In this document: positions 1-8,907 of the stretch, in pieces
Layout of the letters: each line of letters opens with the position of its first letter
Position numbering within the stretch: the stretch's first letter is position 1
From: Bacteroidota bacterium
GTDB taxonomy: Bacteria > Bacteroidota > Bacteroidia > Chitinophagales > Chitinophagaceae
Direction: 5' to 3'
Length of the DNA stretch: 58,134 nucleotides
NCBI GenBank assembly: GCA_023409975.1
Contig: JAEYQO010000085.1
Coordinates: 1-58,134, forward strand
Program-made: the position numbers and the translations under genes
Notes under the pieces: generated by a model
What the model was told of the DNA's origin: nothing
The model's input: the letters and a program-made list of their open reading frames with translations, nothing else
The model's database searches: none

Positions 1-2201
1 CCATCCTTAAGAACAAGGAGAATGTGGCTACTCAAATCCTCCATCAGTACGAGGTTGATTACGAACGTTTTAAGGCAGAGCTGGGCATCATGCAGGGCGA
101 AGGCCCTCGCGCGGATTATGGTTCAGAACCAGGCGAAGAGTTTGAAGAAGATGACGAACGTCGTCAGTTTCAGCAGCGCCGCCCTGCAGGAAATGTGAAA
201 TCAAAAACACCCGTACTGGATAATTTCGGCCGGGATATCACTAAGCTGGCGGAAATGGGGAATTTAGACCCCATTGTCGGCCGTGAAGATGAGATCGAAA
301 GAGTGTCTCAGATCCTCTCCCGCCGTAAAAAGAACAATCCGATCCTGATCGGTGAGCCGGGTGTTGGTAAAACAGCTATCGTCGAAGGTCTGGCCCTGCG
401 CATCGTGCAGCGGAAAGTATCAAGGGTTTTGTTCGACAAACGCGTGATCAGCCTTGATCTGGCCGCTCTCGTAGCTGGCACCAAGTACCGTGGCCAGTTC
501 GAAGAACGCATGAAAGCGATCATGAACGAACTGGAGAAGAACAGGGATGTGATCCTGTTTATCGATGAAATTCATACAATCGTTGGCGCAGGTGGTGCCT
601 CTGGCTCCCTCGATGCCTCAAATATCTTCAAACCTGCACTCGCCCGGGGCGATCTGCAATGCATTGGTGCTTCAACACTGGATGAGTACCGTATGTATAT
701 CGAAAAAGATGGTGCGCTCGACCGAAGGTTCCAAAAGGTGCTGGTTGATCCACCAAGCGTTGAAGAAACGATCACCATTCTGAATAACATCCAATCTAAG
801 TATGAGGAGTTCCACAATGTCTCCTACGATCAGGACGCTATAGATGCTTGTGTCAAGCTGAGCGACCGCTACATGACAGATCGTCTGCTTCCTGACAAAG
901 CGATCGATGTGATGGATGAGGTGGGTGCCCGCGTTCACCTGAAGAATATCAATGTGCCTGAGAACATCCTGGAACTCGAAAAGAAGATCGAGGATATCAA
1001 GCAGGAAAAGAATAAGGTGGTGAAGAGCCAGCGTTTCGAAGAAGCAGCCGCGCTGCGTGATAAAGAAAAACGCCTCGGTGAAGAACTGGAACGTGCCAAA
1101 GTAGAATGGGAAGAAGAAGCCAAGAACAAACGGTATCCCATCCACGAAGAGGATATCGCGGAAGTGGTTTCAATGATGACAGGCATTCCGGTAATGCGGA
1201 TGGTGGAAGCAGAAAGCCAGAAGCTCCGCAGAATGGGCGATGATCTGAAAGGCGCCGTCGTTGGTCAGGATGAAGCCATCATTAAAGTGGTCAAAGCCAT
1301 CCAGCGTAACAGGGTAGGTCTTAAAGATCCGAAGAAACCAATCGGCTCCTTTATCTTTCTGGGTCCGACAGGTGTAGGTAAAACCGAATTGGCCCGCGCT
1401 CTGGCCCGCTATATGTTCGACAGCGAAGATGCACTGATCCGCGTAGACATGAGTGAATACATGGAGAAGTTCTCGCTCAGCCGCCTGATTGGCGCACCTC
1501 CGGGATATGTCGGATATGAAGAAGGAGGACAGCTCACTGAAAAGGTGCGCCGCAAGCCTTACTCCGTGGTGTTGCTGGATGAGATTGAAAAAGCTCACCC
1601 GGACATCTTCAACATCCTTCTGCAGGTGCTCGACGATGGTCAGCTCACAGACGGATTGGGCCGCAAGGTTGATTTCAAGAATACGCTGATCATCATGACC
1701 TCCAATATCGGGGTGCGTCAGTTGAAGGATTTCGGAACAGGTGTAGGTTTTGCTACTGCAGCAACTACAAGCGCCAGCGAAGAAGTCAGCAGAGGTATTA
1801 TTGAAAAGGCACTCAAGCGGACCTTCTCACCTGAATTCCTCAACCGTATTGACGACGTTGTGATCTTCAATTCACTGGATCAAGGTCATATCAATCAGAT
1901 CATCGACATCATCATGAAGGATGTTTTAAAACGCCTGAATTCACTGGGCTTCGACCTGGTTCTGACCGATAGCGCGAAGAAGTTCATTTCTGAAAAGGGT
2001 TATGATCAGCAATTCGGTGCGCGTCCGCTGCACAGGGCTATCCAGAAATACCTGGAAGATCCGCTTGCAGAGGAAATCCTGAACCAGCAGATTAAAGAAG
2101 GCGATAAAGTCACGGCCGATTATAGTGAAGAAGAAAAGAAAATCGTTTTCACGATCGATAAACAGGCAACTAAGAAAGAGTCTACTCCTTCAGATAATTA
2201 A
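1..2201 (+). CDS. clpC: ATP-dependent Clp protease ATP-binding subunit ClpC, 5' end outside window
   Basis: ClpC-type Hsp100 unfoldase, which feeds proteins to the ClpP peptidase in the cytoplasm. The reading frame is already open at base 3 with family-like sequence (ILKNKEN before VATQIL), so the GTG at 24 is internal and the gene begins outside the window. Counting from 24, the first AAA+ module has Walker A GEPGVGKT near residue 110 and Walker B LFIDEIH. A UVR-like coiled segment lies near 330-360, which separates ClpC from ClpB. The second AAA+ module has GPTGVGKT near 447 and VLLDEIEKAHPD. The C-terminal D2-small domain is complete. A strong terminator follows directly. Seen: both ATPase modules. 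Known: ClpC family role. The N-terminal Clp repeat domain cannot be assessed here. Confidence 0.97.
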   Translation, partial: ILKNKENVATQILHQYEVDYERFKAELGIMQGEGPRADYGSEPGEEFEEDDERRQFQQRRPAGNVKSKTPVLDNFGRDITKLAEMGNLDPIVGREDEIERVSQILSRRKKNNPILIGEPGVGKTAIVEGLALRIVQRKVSRVLFDKRVISLDLAALVAGTKYRGQFEERMKAIMNELEKNRDVILFIDEIHTIVGAGGASGSLDASNIFKPALARGDLQCIGASTLDEYRMYIEKDGALDRRFQKVLVDPPSVEETITILNNIQSKYEEFHNVSYDQDAIDACVKLSDRYMTDRLLPDKAIDVMDEVGARVHLKNINVPENILELEKKIEDIKQEKNKVVKSQRFEEAAALRDKEKRLGEELERAKVEWEEEAKNKRYPIHEEDIAEVVSMMTGIPVMRMVEAESQKLRRMGDDLKGAVVGQDEAIIKVVKAIQRNRVGLKDPKKPIGSFIFLGPTGVGKTELARALARYMFDSEDALIRVDMSEYMEKFSLSRLIGAPPGYVGYEEGGQLTEKVRRKPYSVVLLDEIEKAHPDIFNILLQVLDDGQLTDGLGRKVDFKNTLIIMTSNIGVRQLKDFGTGVGFATAATTSASEEVSRGIIEKALKRTFSPEFLNRIDDVVIFNSLDQGHINQIIDIIMKDVLKRLNSLGFDLVLTDSAKKFISEKGYDQQFGARPLHRAIQKYLEDPLAEEILNQQIKEGDKVTADYSEEEKKIVFTIDKQATKKESTPSDN

Positions 2202-2221
2202 CCGGATGCGTAACATAGACT

Positions 2222-2255
2222 AAGGGGCTGTCTCTCACAAGACAGCCCCTTTTTA
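2222..2255 (+). terminator. Rho-independent terminator after clpC
   Basis: A 12-bp perfect stem, AAGGGGCTGTCT (2222-2233) with AGACAGCCCCTT (2240-2251), has a 6-base loop and is followed by a T-run. It ends clpC, 20 bases after the stop. Because the stem starts with AA and ends in TT it may also serve the convergent sensor gene. Confidence 0.9.
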
Positions 2256-2299
2256 TATATATCCGTAGCTAGTACTATTCAGTGGGATATACAGGCTTA

Positions 2300-3337
2300 T
2301 CAGCCAACCTGCTCCCTTCCTTTGTCCCTGGTAAGTTCATCTACCTCGTGAATCATCGCATCGAGGTTCAGGGTAAGCTCTTTAATGTTGTTTAATATCT
2401 CCGTATTGACCGGATCTGAAGGATCGGAGTAGTTGAACAGATTCGCCATTCCGAGAATGGACGCTACAGGGCTTCGCATGCGGTGCGACTGTACCCAGGC
2501 GATCTTCTTAAGCTTTTGCTTCTGCTCATCCATCTTCTGGAGCTCACGCAGTTCGCTTACGTTCTGCACAGTGCCTTTCACGATAACTGCATCTCCCAGA
2601 GAATTGCAGACTACCTCTGCTTTCACAAGGATATAGCGTTCTTCACCCTCATTTGTTGTGATCCGGAAATAGGAGGTCAGTGAAGGAGTTTTCAGCAATT
2701 GGTTCTGGATAAAATCATCCACCTTCTCTACATCATTTCCGGAAAGTTGCCGCAGTAAGTCCTGATAACTCGCACGCTGACCCGGAAAATCGATGCCCAG
2801 AACATCGGCGGCCATATCGGACATTTCAATATTGTCACAGACAAGGTCCCAGTAGATATAACCTAAACGCACATTCCGTTCCGCCTCCATAAGTCTCTCT
2901 ATCCTTACTTTCAGGTCGTATTCCATCTGCAACCGGATCGCCATTTCGTCCATCAGTTCCTTCCTGCTCTTGATATCAAGCGCCTTACCCATAACTGTCA
3001 GACTGTAGAAGACCACAATCCAGGCTACAGTAGCGGTCACCAACCGAAGCACAAGTCCCAGCCCGTGCATTTCCTTCAGAAACACCAGCGTATCTCCCAG
3101 AAAGGTGATGCCCGCAACGAAAAGGAACCCGGCGAAGATGACGTAAATATTACTGAAGAACATATCATCCCGCCCCTTCTTAATAATGAAAAGAATGATG
3201 AGTATGGGCATGATCAGACAGGCTGCCCAGATTAGCAGGTTGCTGATTACAAAAAGCCAGTCGTAGGATGAAGTCCAGCTCCCCGCCAGGTCGCCGGATA
3301 ATAGGATGGATAAAAGAATATTACTATCGCCGTTCAT
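2300..3337 (-). CDS. Membrane sensor with ethylene-receptor-like helices, PAS and DHp but no ATPase domain
   Basis: Sensor-like protein of 345 residues. Three membrane helices lie near residues 27-52, 62-84 and 92-117, then a coiled linker, a PAS domain near 155-265 and a dimerisation/phosphoacceptor segment with WVQSHRMRSPVASILG near 281-296. The protein stops about 50 residues after that H-box, so the HATPase_c domain is absent; nothing resembling one lies downstream. The helices align without gaps, from memory, with the ethylene-binding domain of plant ETR1, but the ligand residues are replaced (Asp25 by Asn33, Cys65 by Ala75, His69 by Phe79). Inference: a phosphotransfer or signal-relay partner of another kinase rather than a self-sufficient kinase. 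It is convergent with clpC and has no clear promoter box. Confidence 0.75.
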   Translation of the reverse strand: MNGDSNILLSILLSGDLAGSWTSSYDWLFVISNLLIWAACLIMPILIILFIIKKGRDDMFFSNIYVIFAGFLFVAGITFLGDTLVFLKEMHGLGLVLRLVTATVAWIVVFYSLTVMGKALDIKSRKELMDEMAIRLQMEYDLKVRIERLMEAERNVRLGYIYWDLVCDNIEMSDMAADVLGIDFPGQRASYQDLLRQLSGNDVEKVDDFIQNQLLKTPSLTSYFRITTNEGEERYILVKAEVVCNSLGDAVIVKGTVQNVSELRELQKMDEQKQKLKKIAWVQSHRMRSPVASILGMANLFNYSDPSDPVNTEILNNIKELTLNLDAMIHEVDELTRDKGREQVG

Positions 3338-3445
3338 AGTCTGCCTCGAAAGAACCTTTCTACAGTACGAAATTAGACCGGTGGCGAGAGAGCGTAAGGA
3401 AAAGCAGGGCCGTTAACAATTCATTCGCAAAACTCCTTATTTGTA

Positions 3446-3781
3446 TCAGCCTTCAAAAGCAACCTGCGAGAAGGCAACAGTGCCCTGCATCGGCGGATTC
3501 AGCTTCCTGATGGCTACACGGACGGTAGCTGCCTCGAAAAATTTTTCCCTGAGAGCCTGGTGAATGTTCCTGACGAAGGTTTCCAGCAGCTCACCTTCCT
3601 TTTCAAACTCCGACCGGACAATCTGCTCGATGATGGTGTAGTCGATGAAGGGGAAAGCTTCCGGCCGGGCATGCACATTTACATCCACATCGATTTCGAA
3701 ATTGTTTCCGTGGATCTTTTCTTCCGGATACAGACCCACTTTGGCGTGCAGGCAGATGCCATGCAGAGAAACGGTTAGCAT
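3446..3781 (-). CDS. folB: Dihydroneopterin aldolase FolB
   Basis: Folate-pathway enzyme that converts 7,8-dihydroneopterin to 6-hydroxymethyl-dihydropterin and glycolaldehyde, in the cytoplasm. The 111-residue length is typical. The N-terminal strand with LHGICLHAKVGLYPEE matches the substrate-binding strand of the family, the central DYTIIEQIV matches the usual VDYxxL region, and the C-terminal VRVAIRKLNPPM matches the hallmark V(R/T)KPxPP strand; the Glu in that YPEE turn is the usual pterin-contacting region. The gene lies 17 bases downstream of a lipoprotein gene on the same strand, but a perfect TAATTTTG box sits 4 bases before its ATG, so it probably has its own promoter. No other folate gene is nearby. 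Confidence 0.9.
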   Translation of the reverse strand: MLTVSLHGICLHAKVGLYPEEKIHGNNFEIDVDVNVHARPEAFPFIDYTIIEQIVRSEFEKEGELLETFVRNIHQALREKFFEAATVRVAIRKLNPPMQGTVAFSQVAFEG

Positions 3782-3785
3782 GCAA

Positions 3786-3793
3786 CAAAATTA
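3786..3793 (-). promoter_or_regulatory. Bacteroidota -7 box for folB, abutting the start codon
   Basis: The minus strand reads TAATTTTG, a perfect TAnnTTTG match, 4 bases before the folB ATG. It lies in the 17-base gap between the upstream stop and folB. Transcription would start at or next to the start codon. No convincing -33 TTTG was seen. Confidence 0.55.
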
Positions 3794-3798
3794 ACCTC

Positions 3799-5274
3799 TT
3801 ATTTGAACCGCGTATCCGCAGAATAGGGGTCAACGGTAGCCTCATGCCTCACCGGCAAACGCTCCAGGGTATTAAGATCGTAAACATGGTAGTAGCCATT
3901 TCTGCCATCGCAGGACGAAGAGTGGTGGGGAGCAGGACCGTCGGAATCGAAATTTCTGCTCAGGACATAAAACTTCCCATTCTGATCGTCTACTGTGATT
4001 CCATGTGGCTGAAAGAAAGGCCCGTCTATCCTCGTGGTTTGATAGGTATCGTAATTGATTATGTACACCGACCCTTTATAGTTGGGATTACTCGAAACAT
4101 CCTCCATTACGGTTACAAAGATGTAGGGCTTTGTACTGCTGATCGCTAACTCCTGAGGCTTTATGCCCATCGGAATGACTTTAATCAAAGTATCCGCTTC
4201 GGCATCCATAACCCTGACTTCATTAGACTTCTCACAGGTAACGAAATATCGCTTAAAATCAGGCGTCATGATGATCTCGTGCGGATCCATGGAAGACTGT
4301 CCTGTACTGGGCGGCAAACCATCCAGCGATACCATTTTTATCCAGGAATTCCAGGGCCGGATCTTGTAAACTACGTTACCTGTCTGGCCTGTGACATATA
4401 GCGTACTAAAGTCTTCGCTAGCCTGAATCCCATGCGGTTGCGCAATACCTGACCCCTGGATATATCCGGTAACCATCATGTTTTCCAGGTCCACAGTTAC
4501 CAACCGGTTCGATGCAAGGCTGGAAACAACCATAGATTTCCCATCAGGAGAAATCATAAAGACCTCACTGGTGACTCCCAGATCAACCTGTCCGATAATA
4601 GTATCTTTTTCCGCGTCGATCTTTTGGAGTGCATTGGATCCCTGGAAACATACGTACGCATATTTGCCGTCAGGAGAAAAACCGACGCGATGAGCAGATT
4701 CCACCCGCAGGGGGTCCATGCCAATTGGTATATACCGCATGATCAGGTTTGTTGCCGCATCCACGACGGCTATCTGGTCGCAACCCTGCATCGTCATATA
4801 AATCTTTTGCCGGGTGGCAGCATTGCCGGAAAAAGCCACTTGACCATCCTTGTCAGGAGCACCACTCGCCACCCAACTGGCAATCATCTGGTATTCATCT
4901 GCCGTGAGGTGGGGTTGATTCAGCGGCATGGTGGGCTCGGCAACCGGACCAAAGGCTTCGTCTGTATTTATGAAATACAGCAGGGAACTGTTATAGTGAG
5001 CATATGGAACAACAACAGACCCGTTTCCTCCACCCTTAAAAAGGTTTTCCCAGGTGTCCAGCCGCAGCCCACCCGCATTCTGATAACTGGCGGCATTATG
5101 ACAACCCGCAGTAGCACATCTGTTCACAAAAACCTCCTTCAGGGCCAGGGGATAACCACTTTCGACTGTGTCCGCTGGATCGGGATGGTCACCCCAATCC
5201 TGAGGATCATGTTTACAGGCTGAGAAAAGGACAATCAGGGCCAGGGAGGTGAGACTGATAATTCTGTTTTGCAT
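3799..5274 (-). CDS. YVTN beta-propeller lipoprotein with N-terminal cytochrome-like module
   Basis: Predicted lipoprotein of 491 residues. The start chosen is the ATG at 5274 because it begins a clean lipoprotein signal (IVLFSAC, Cys20); the frame stays open 71 codons further upstream but without signal-like sequence. Residues 45-150 hold a cytochrome-like domain with CATAGCH (Cys53, Cys58, His59), a CX4CH heme motif rather than CXXCH. Residues 155-480 hold repeated propeller blades such as VVDAATNLIMRYIPIG, TIIGQVDLG and VMDAEADTLIKVIPMG, the 40-residue YVTN repeat type. Such proteins are found in the periplasm or on the cell surface; the substrate is not evident. A TAATTTTA sequence (5292-5299 on the minus strand) is a possible one-mismatch -7 box. 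Confidence 0.85.
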   Translation of the reverse strand: MQNRIISLTSLALIVLFSACKHDPQDWGDHPDPADTVESGYPLALKEVFVNRCATAGCHNAASYQNAGGLRLDTWENLFKGGGNGSVVVPYAHYNSSLLYFINTDEAFGPVAEPTMPLNQPHLTADEYQMIASWVASGAPDKDGQVAFSGNAATRQKIYMTMQGCDQIAVVDAATNLIMRYIPIGMDPLRVESAHRVGFSPDGKYAYVCFQGSNALQKIDAEKDTIIGQVDLGVTSEVFMISPDGKSMVVSSLASNRLVTVDLENMMVTGYIQGSGIAQPHGIQASEDFSTLYVTGQTGNVVYKIRPWNSWIKMVSLDGLPPSTGQSSMDPHEIIMTPDFKRYFVTCEKSNEVRVMDAEADTLIKVIPMGIKPQELAISSTKPYIFVTVMEDVSSNPNYKGSVYIINYDTYQTTRIDGPFFQPHGITVDDQNGKFYVLSRNFDSDGPAPHHSSSCDGRNGYYHVYDLNTLERLPVRHEATVDPYSADTRFK

Positions 5275-5385
5275 ATCAATTCCTATCTTTATAAAATTAC
5301 GAAAAAAAGGGTAGGCCTTAATTCCAGACAGTTCCAGTGAGCCACAGGTTTGTATTTCATTACATCCGGGCCATAATTTGCATAT

Positions 5386-6789
5386 ATGCGTTGCCTCTTG
5401 ATGCTCCTCATCCTCTGTAGCTATCTGCCAGGTTTTGGTCAGCCCCCCATGCCTGAAGCATCGCCCATTCCGCCCCTTCAGGAACATGTCGTCATCACAG
5501 ATATAGAGATAAGCGGCAATTCGCGCACACAGGAGAAGGTCATACTTCGCGAACTTAGCTTTGAACCCGGCCAGAGCATCCGCGCCGATTCTATCAATGC
5601 GCTTATTGAACTCAATAAATCCAGACTGGCTACTTCAGCTTTGTTTACCGACTATCAGATCAACATCGACACCCTGAATCCAGAACAGATTAAAGTGGGT
5701 ATCGTGGTTAAAGAACGTTGGTATATCTGGCCCGAGGTAGATCTTCAACTGGCCGACCGCAATTTCAATGTTTGGTGGAAAGAACATGACCGCGACCTGA
5801 ACCGGGCGATCATCGGACTCCGACTCAACCACAGAAATTTCAGAGGGAGAAATGAGCGGCTTGTGGTCACTTCAAAGATCGGCTACAGGCAGGAGTTTTC
5901 CGTAAGCTATGTGAAGCCCAATATCGACAGAGAACAGCGGCATGGACTGGGGTTTCTGGTAGGGGTTTCAAAGGCTAATGAGATTTATTACATGACCGAC
6001 AGTAACAAGCTTGTTTTTCATAAGAATAAATCCGGCTTTATTACCAATACCTATCAGGGATCAGTAAGCTATTCCTACCGGCCCGCCTATTCCACTGTTC
6101 ATCAGTTTCGCCTGACGTATAAACATACCGAAGTGGCAGATACGGTCCTGGCCCTGAACCAGGATTACATCCTTGAAGAAAGCGGCACCCTCAATTTTCT
6201 GGAATTAAGCTACCGGGTCGATGTCAATAAAACTGACAACTGGCACTATCCCCTGCGCGGATCCAAACTGGTAGCCCAAACTTTTGCACTGGCCGGATTG
6301 AAAGGAATGGATTTCCAGGGATATGCGACTCTGGAAGCGGGACACTTCCGGCATCTGAAAGGGAAATGGTACACCTCAGCTATCTTCCGCGGAAAAATCT
6401 CTTTGCCGGAATGGCAACCCTATATCCTCAGAGAAGCGCTGGGCAATAAGTACAACTACATCAGAGGTTATGAATACTACGTGATCGACGGTTCGCAGTT
6501 TGGTTTGGTACGGACCAATCTCAAACACGAATTATTGAACGTAAATCTCCGGAACATACCTTTCAAATATCTACCGGTACTACCGGTCAGGATCTATCCC
6601 AAAGTATTCTCAGATGTGGGCTACGTCTATAACAGATTCCCGGGCAACAGCTTTCTCAATAACAAGATGCTGTATTCTGCGGGTTTAGGCGTCGATATTT
6701 TCACAGCCTATGACCTGAAGGTTCGTGTGGAATACGCCATCAACCACATGGGTCAAAAAGGCCTATTTTTACACTTTGTGAGTGAATAG
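5386..6789 (+). CDS. POTRA-containing D15/BamA-like outer membrane barrel protein
   Basis: Outer membrane protein of 467 residues, of the Omp85/BamA superfamily. A signal peptide (residues 1-19, cutting after PGFGQ) is followed by a proline-rich linker and one POTRA domain at about 36-112 with the signature ITDIEISGNSRTQEKVILREL. The rest (115-467) is a 12-16-strand type barrel rich in alternating aromatic residues. Only one POTRA domain is present, whereas BamA has five and TamA three, so this is a short paralogue, not the essential assembly factor. A possible function is insertion of, or transport across, the outer membrane for a specific client. It is divergent from the YVTN lipoprotein; an imperfect TAATTTG box lies 5 bases before the ATG. 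Confidence 0.85.
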   Translation: MRCLLMLLILCSYLPGFGQPPMPEASPIPPLQEHVVITDIEISGNSRTQEKVILRELSFEPGQSIRADSINALIELNKSRLATSALFTDYQINIDTLNPEQIKVGIVVKERWYIWPEVDLQLADRNFNVWWKEHDRDLNRAIIGLRLNHRNFRGRNERLVVTSKIGYRQEFSVSYVKPNIDREQRHGLGFLVGVSKANEIYYMTDSNKLVFHKNKSGFITNTYQGSVSYSYRPAYSTVHQFRLTYKHTEVADTVLALNQDYILEESGTLNFLELSYRVDVNKTDNWHYPLRGSKLVAQTFALAGLKGMDFQGYATLEAGHFRHLKGKWYTSAIFRGKISLPEWQPYILREALGNKYNYIRGYEYYVIDGSQFGLVRTNLKHELLNVNLRNIPFKYLPVLPVRIYPKVFSDVGYVYNRFPGNSFLNNKMLYSAGLGVDIFTAYDLKVRVEYAINHMGQKGLFLHFVSE

Positions 6790-6836
6790 GAAAGGTTCTC
6801 CGGATCAGGGGAATTGGATAAAGAGTTTAGTTTAAT

Positions 6837-7715
6837 ATGCTTGTTGCTATCTATAACAGGAATTTTCAGAAGGAAAACGTTCCGCTTTTACAAAACATTC
6901 TGCAGAAATTACACGATCACCAGATTGAAATGGTGTTCTTCAAAGATTTCTACGACCGTTTTGCCCAACATCTTCCCTTCAACTATACACCCAGACTTTT
7001 TACCGCTAAAAGGGATCTTCCCCTCCATACTGATCTGCTCATTAGTCTCGGCGGTGATGGCACCCTGCTGGATACCATCACCTATGTCGGTTCCTCCAAT
7101 ATTCCGATCATCGGGATCAATCTGGGTCGTCTTGGATTCCTGGCGGCAATTCCCGAAGAAGAGGTCGATCATGCCATACTCTCCCTCGTAAGAGGCTCTT
7201 ATACGCTGGAAAAAAGGACATTGATCCATCTGGACAGCAGCGTGCCACTGTTCGATGGATCCCCCTTCGCTTTGAACGAATTCACGCTTCATAGAAAGGA
7301 TTCGTCTTCCATGATCAAGATCCACACCTATCTGAATGGCGAATTCCTCAATACTTACTGGGCGGACGGCCTGATCGTAGCCACCCCAACAGGCTCTACA
7401 GGATATTCCCTAAGCTGCGGGGGACCTGTAGTGTTTCCGCAAACATCCAGTTTTGTCATCACACCTGTTGCTCCACACAATCTGAATACGCGAAGTATCG
7501 TAGTCCCGGACGATAATGTCATTTCCTTTGAAGTTGAAGGAAGGGCAGAGCAATACCTCTGCACCCTTGATGCAAGAACGGAAGCCATTACCAGCTCTGT
7601 TCAACTGGCTGTGAAAAGAGAACAGTTTACCATTTCCCTGGTACGTCCGGATGAGCATAATTTCCTCAACACTATTCGTCAGAAACTTTACTGGGGGATT
7701 GACCGCAGAAACTAA
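6837..7715 (+). CDS. nadK: NAD kinase
   Basis: Phosphorylates NAD to NADP in the cytoplasm with ATP or polyphosphate. At 292 residues it is of normal length. The diagnostic GGDGT motif is in SLGGDGTLLDTI near residue 72, the NE/D-rich NEFTLHR lies near 147, and the glycine-rich conserved region is TPTGSTGYSLSCGGP near 184. The start ATG at 6837 gives the usual VAIYNRNF beginning. It lies 47 bases after the outer membrane protein gene on the same strand and may be cotranscribed with it; no terminator was found behind it. Confidence 0.96.
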   Translation: MLVAIYNRNFQKENVPLLQNILQKLHDHQIEMVFFKDFYDRFAQHLPFNYTPRLFTAKRDLPLHTDLLISLGGDGTLLDTITYVGSSNIPIIGINLGRLGFLAAIPEEEVDHAILSLVRGSYTLEKRTLIHLDSSVPLFDGSPFALNEFTLHRKDSSSMIKIHTYLNGEFLNTYWADGLIVATPTGSTGYSLSCGGPVVFPQTSSFVITPVAPHNLNTRSIVVPDDNVISFEVEGRAEQYLCTLDARTEAITSSVQLAVKREQFTISLVRPDEHNFLNTIRQKLYWGIDRRN

Positions 7716-8045
7716 ATATTCGTATCATTAGAAACAGGCATTTCCAGTTCGCCAACAAGGTGCTCTTTTCTGGAAAGGTATCCCGGCAATTTCCAATTTT
7801 AAGGCAGTCGCTACACGAGGTTCTCCATTGAGGAAGCAGAGCGTATTCCATAATATGTCGGCAACCAGCCCCTCACTGACCGCAAACAACGGTCAATTCC
7901 CCCAAAATAACCCAGACCTACAGAGGAGCTACAGAGGCGTGCCGCTTTGTTGACTCCATGGTAACTCAACCACGACCCACTGGTGATACCGGTTCGATAC
8001 AACGATGCGCCTCCTGATTAACATTATTTTAGTGCTGGAAAATGG
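7716..8045. other. Gene-free stretch between nadK and bamD
   Basis: No gene is recognisable in these 330 bases. A 63-codon open frame exists on the minus strand (7811-8002) but has no family resemblance or start signal. An 8-base direct repeat TACAGAGG occurs at 7920-7927 and 7930-7937. The stretch may hold decayed coding sequence or a long control region for bamD. Confidence 0.4.
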
Positions 8046-8064
8046 GCTGATTAGGCCAATCAGC
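8046..8064. repeat. Perfect inverted repeat upstream of the bamD promoter
   Basis: GCTGATT (8046-8052) and AATCAGC (8058-8064) form a 7-bp perfect inverted repeat with a 5-base spacer. Its centre lies about 32 bases before the predicted transcription start, where the -33 element is expected. It could be an operator for a dimeric repressor or a weak hairpin. Confidence 0.45.
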
Positions 8065-8074
8065 TTAAATTAGC

Positions 8075-8082
8075 TATTTTTG
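8075..8082 (+). promoter_or_regulatory. -7 box for bamD
   Basis: TATTTTTG is a perfect TAnnTTTG match, 9 bases before the ATG at 8092, so the 5' leader would be only a few bases long. Confidence 0.6.
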
Positions 8083-8091
8083 CAACCCTTT

Positions 8092-8907
8092 ATGCGCAGA
8101 CGCGTTCTGAATTTCTGGATCTTCGGCTTTGCCCTACTGCTGCTCAGTGCCTGCTCAGGTTATGAACGGGTATTGAAGAGTGATGATATCAACTATAAGC
8201 TCACGAAAGCAAATGAGTATTTCGATAAGAAGCAGTATCACCGTGCTCAAACCATTTATGAAAGCCTGATTCCGGTGCTTAAGGGGACCCGCAATTTCGA
8301 ACAGCTTTATTATCGCTACGCCTACACCGCCTGGCATCTGAAGGACTGGCTTTCGGCCTCCTACCATTTTAAGAACTTCGTTGACTATTTTCCAAACAGT
8401 GAACTCACTGAGGAGATAGAATATCTGCATGCAGTCAGCCTCTATAATCTTTCACCTAAGGCGAGTCTTGAACAGACCAGCACTTTTAAGGCAATGGAAG
8501 CGATGCAGAATTACATAATGACACATCCACAGAGCAAAAGGCTGGAAGAAGCCAACAAGCTCATGGATGAAATGCGCAGGAAAATTGAGGAAAAAGAAGC
8601 ATCTGCTGCAAGGCTGTATTACAATATAGGCCAATACAAAGCGGCCAGTATCGCGTATCAGTCAGTTCTGCAGAGCTTTCCTGAATCACCGAATGCAGAC
8701 CTTTATCAATACTATATCGTAAGATCTTTGTACAGCTATGCAAGAGCGAGTGTCGAAGCTCGTCAGGAAGAGCGCTATGTCAATGCGATCTCAGCAATTA
8801 ATGAGTTGAAAGAAAGCTACCCTAATTCCTCATTTCTGGGAGAAGCGGAAGCCTATTATAAATTAGCAACAGAAAACATAAATAAGCTACGAAATGAGCA
8901 TCAATAA
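8092..8907 (+). CDS. bamD: Outer membrane protein assembly factor BamD
   Basis: Lipoprotein of the BAM complex that helps fold beta-barrel proteins into the outer membrane, acting on its periplasmic face. The frame also opens with a TTG at 8080, but that base run is part of the -7 box, so the ATG at 8092 is preferred and gives 271 residues. The lipobox LLSAC ends in Cys21. Residues 30-265 form five TPR-type helical pairs, for example AQTIYESLIPVLKG, SASYHFKNFVDYFPNSEL and AASIAYQSVLQSFPESP, which is the YfiO pattern. Its last 14 bases overlap rpoZ, so the two are cotranscribed and probably translationally coupled. Confidence 0.93.
   Translation: MRRRVLNFWIFGFALLLLSACSGYERVLKSDDINYKLTKANEYFDKKQYHRAQTIYESLIPVLKGTRNFEQLYYRYAYTAWHLKDWLSASYHFKNFVDYFPNSELTEEIEYLHAVSLYNLSPKASLEQTSTFKAMEAMQNYIMTHPQSKRLEEANKLMDEMRRKIEEKEASAARLYYNIGQYKAASIAYQSVLQSFPESPNADLYQYYIVRSLYSYARASVEARQEERYVNAISAINELKESYPNSSFLGEAEAYYKLATENINKLRNEHQ

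Noticed and set aside
5275..5487. N-terminal extension of the YVTN lipoprotein
   Set aside because: These 71 codons lack a signal and would bury the lipobox; they also overlap the divergent barrel gene start.
7990..8020. tRNA-like GGTTCGA motif
   Set aside because: No matching T-stem, acceptor stem or anticodon arm could be drawn around it.
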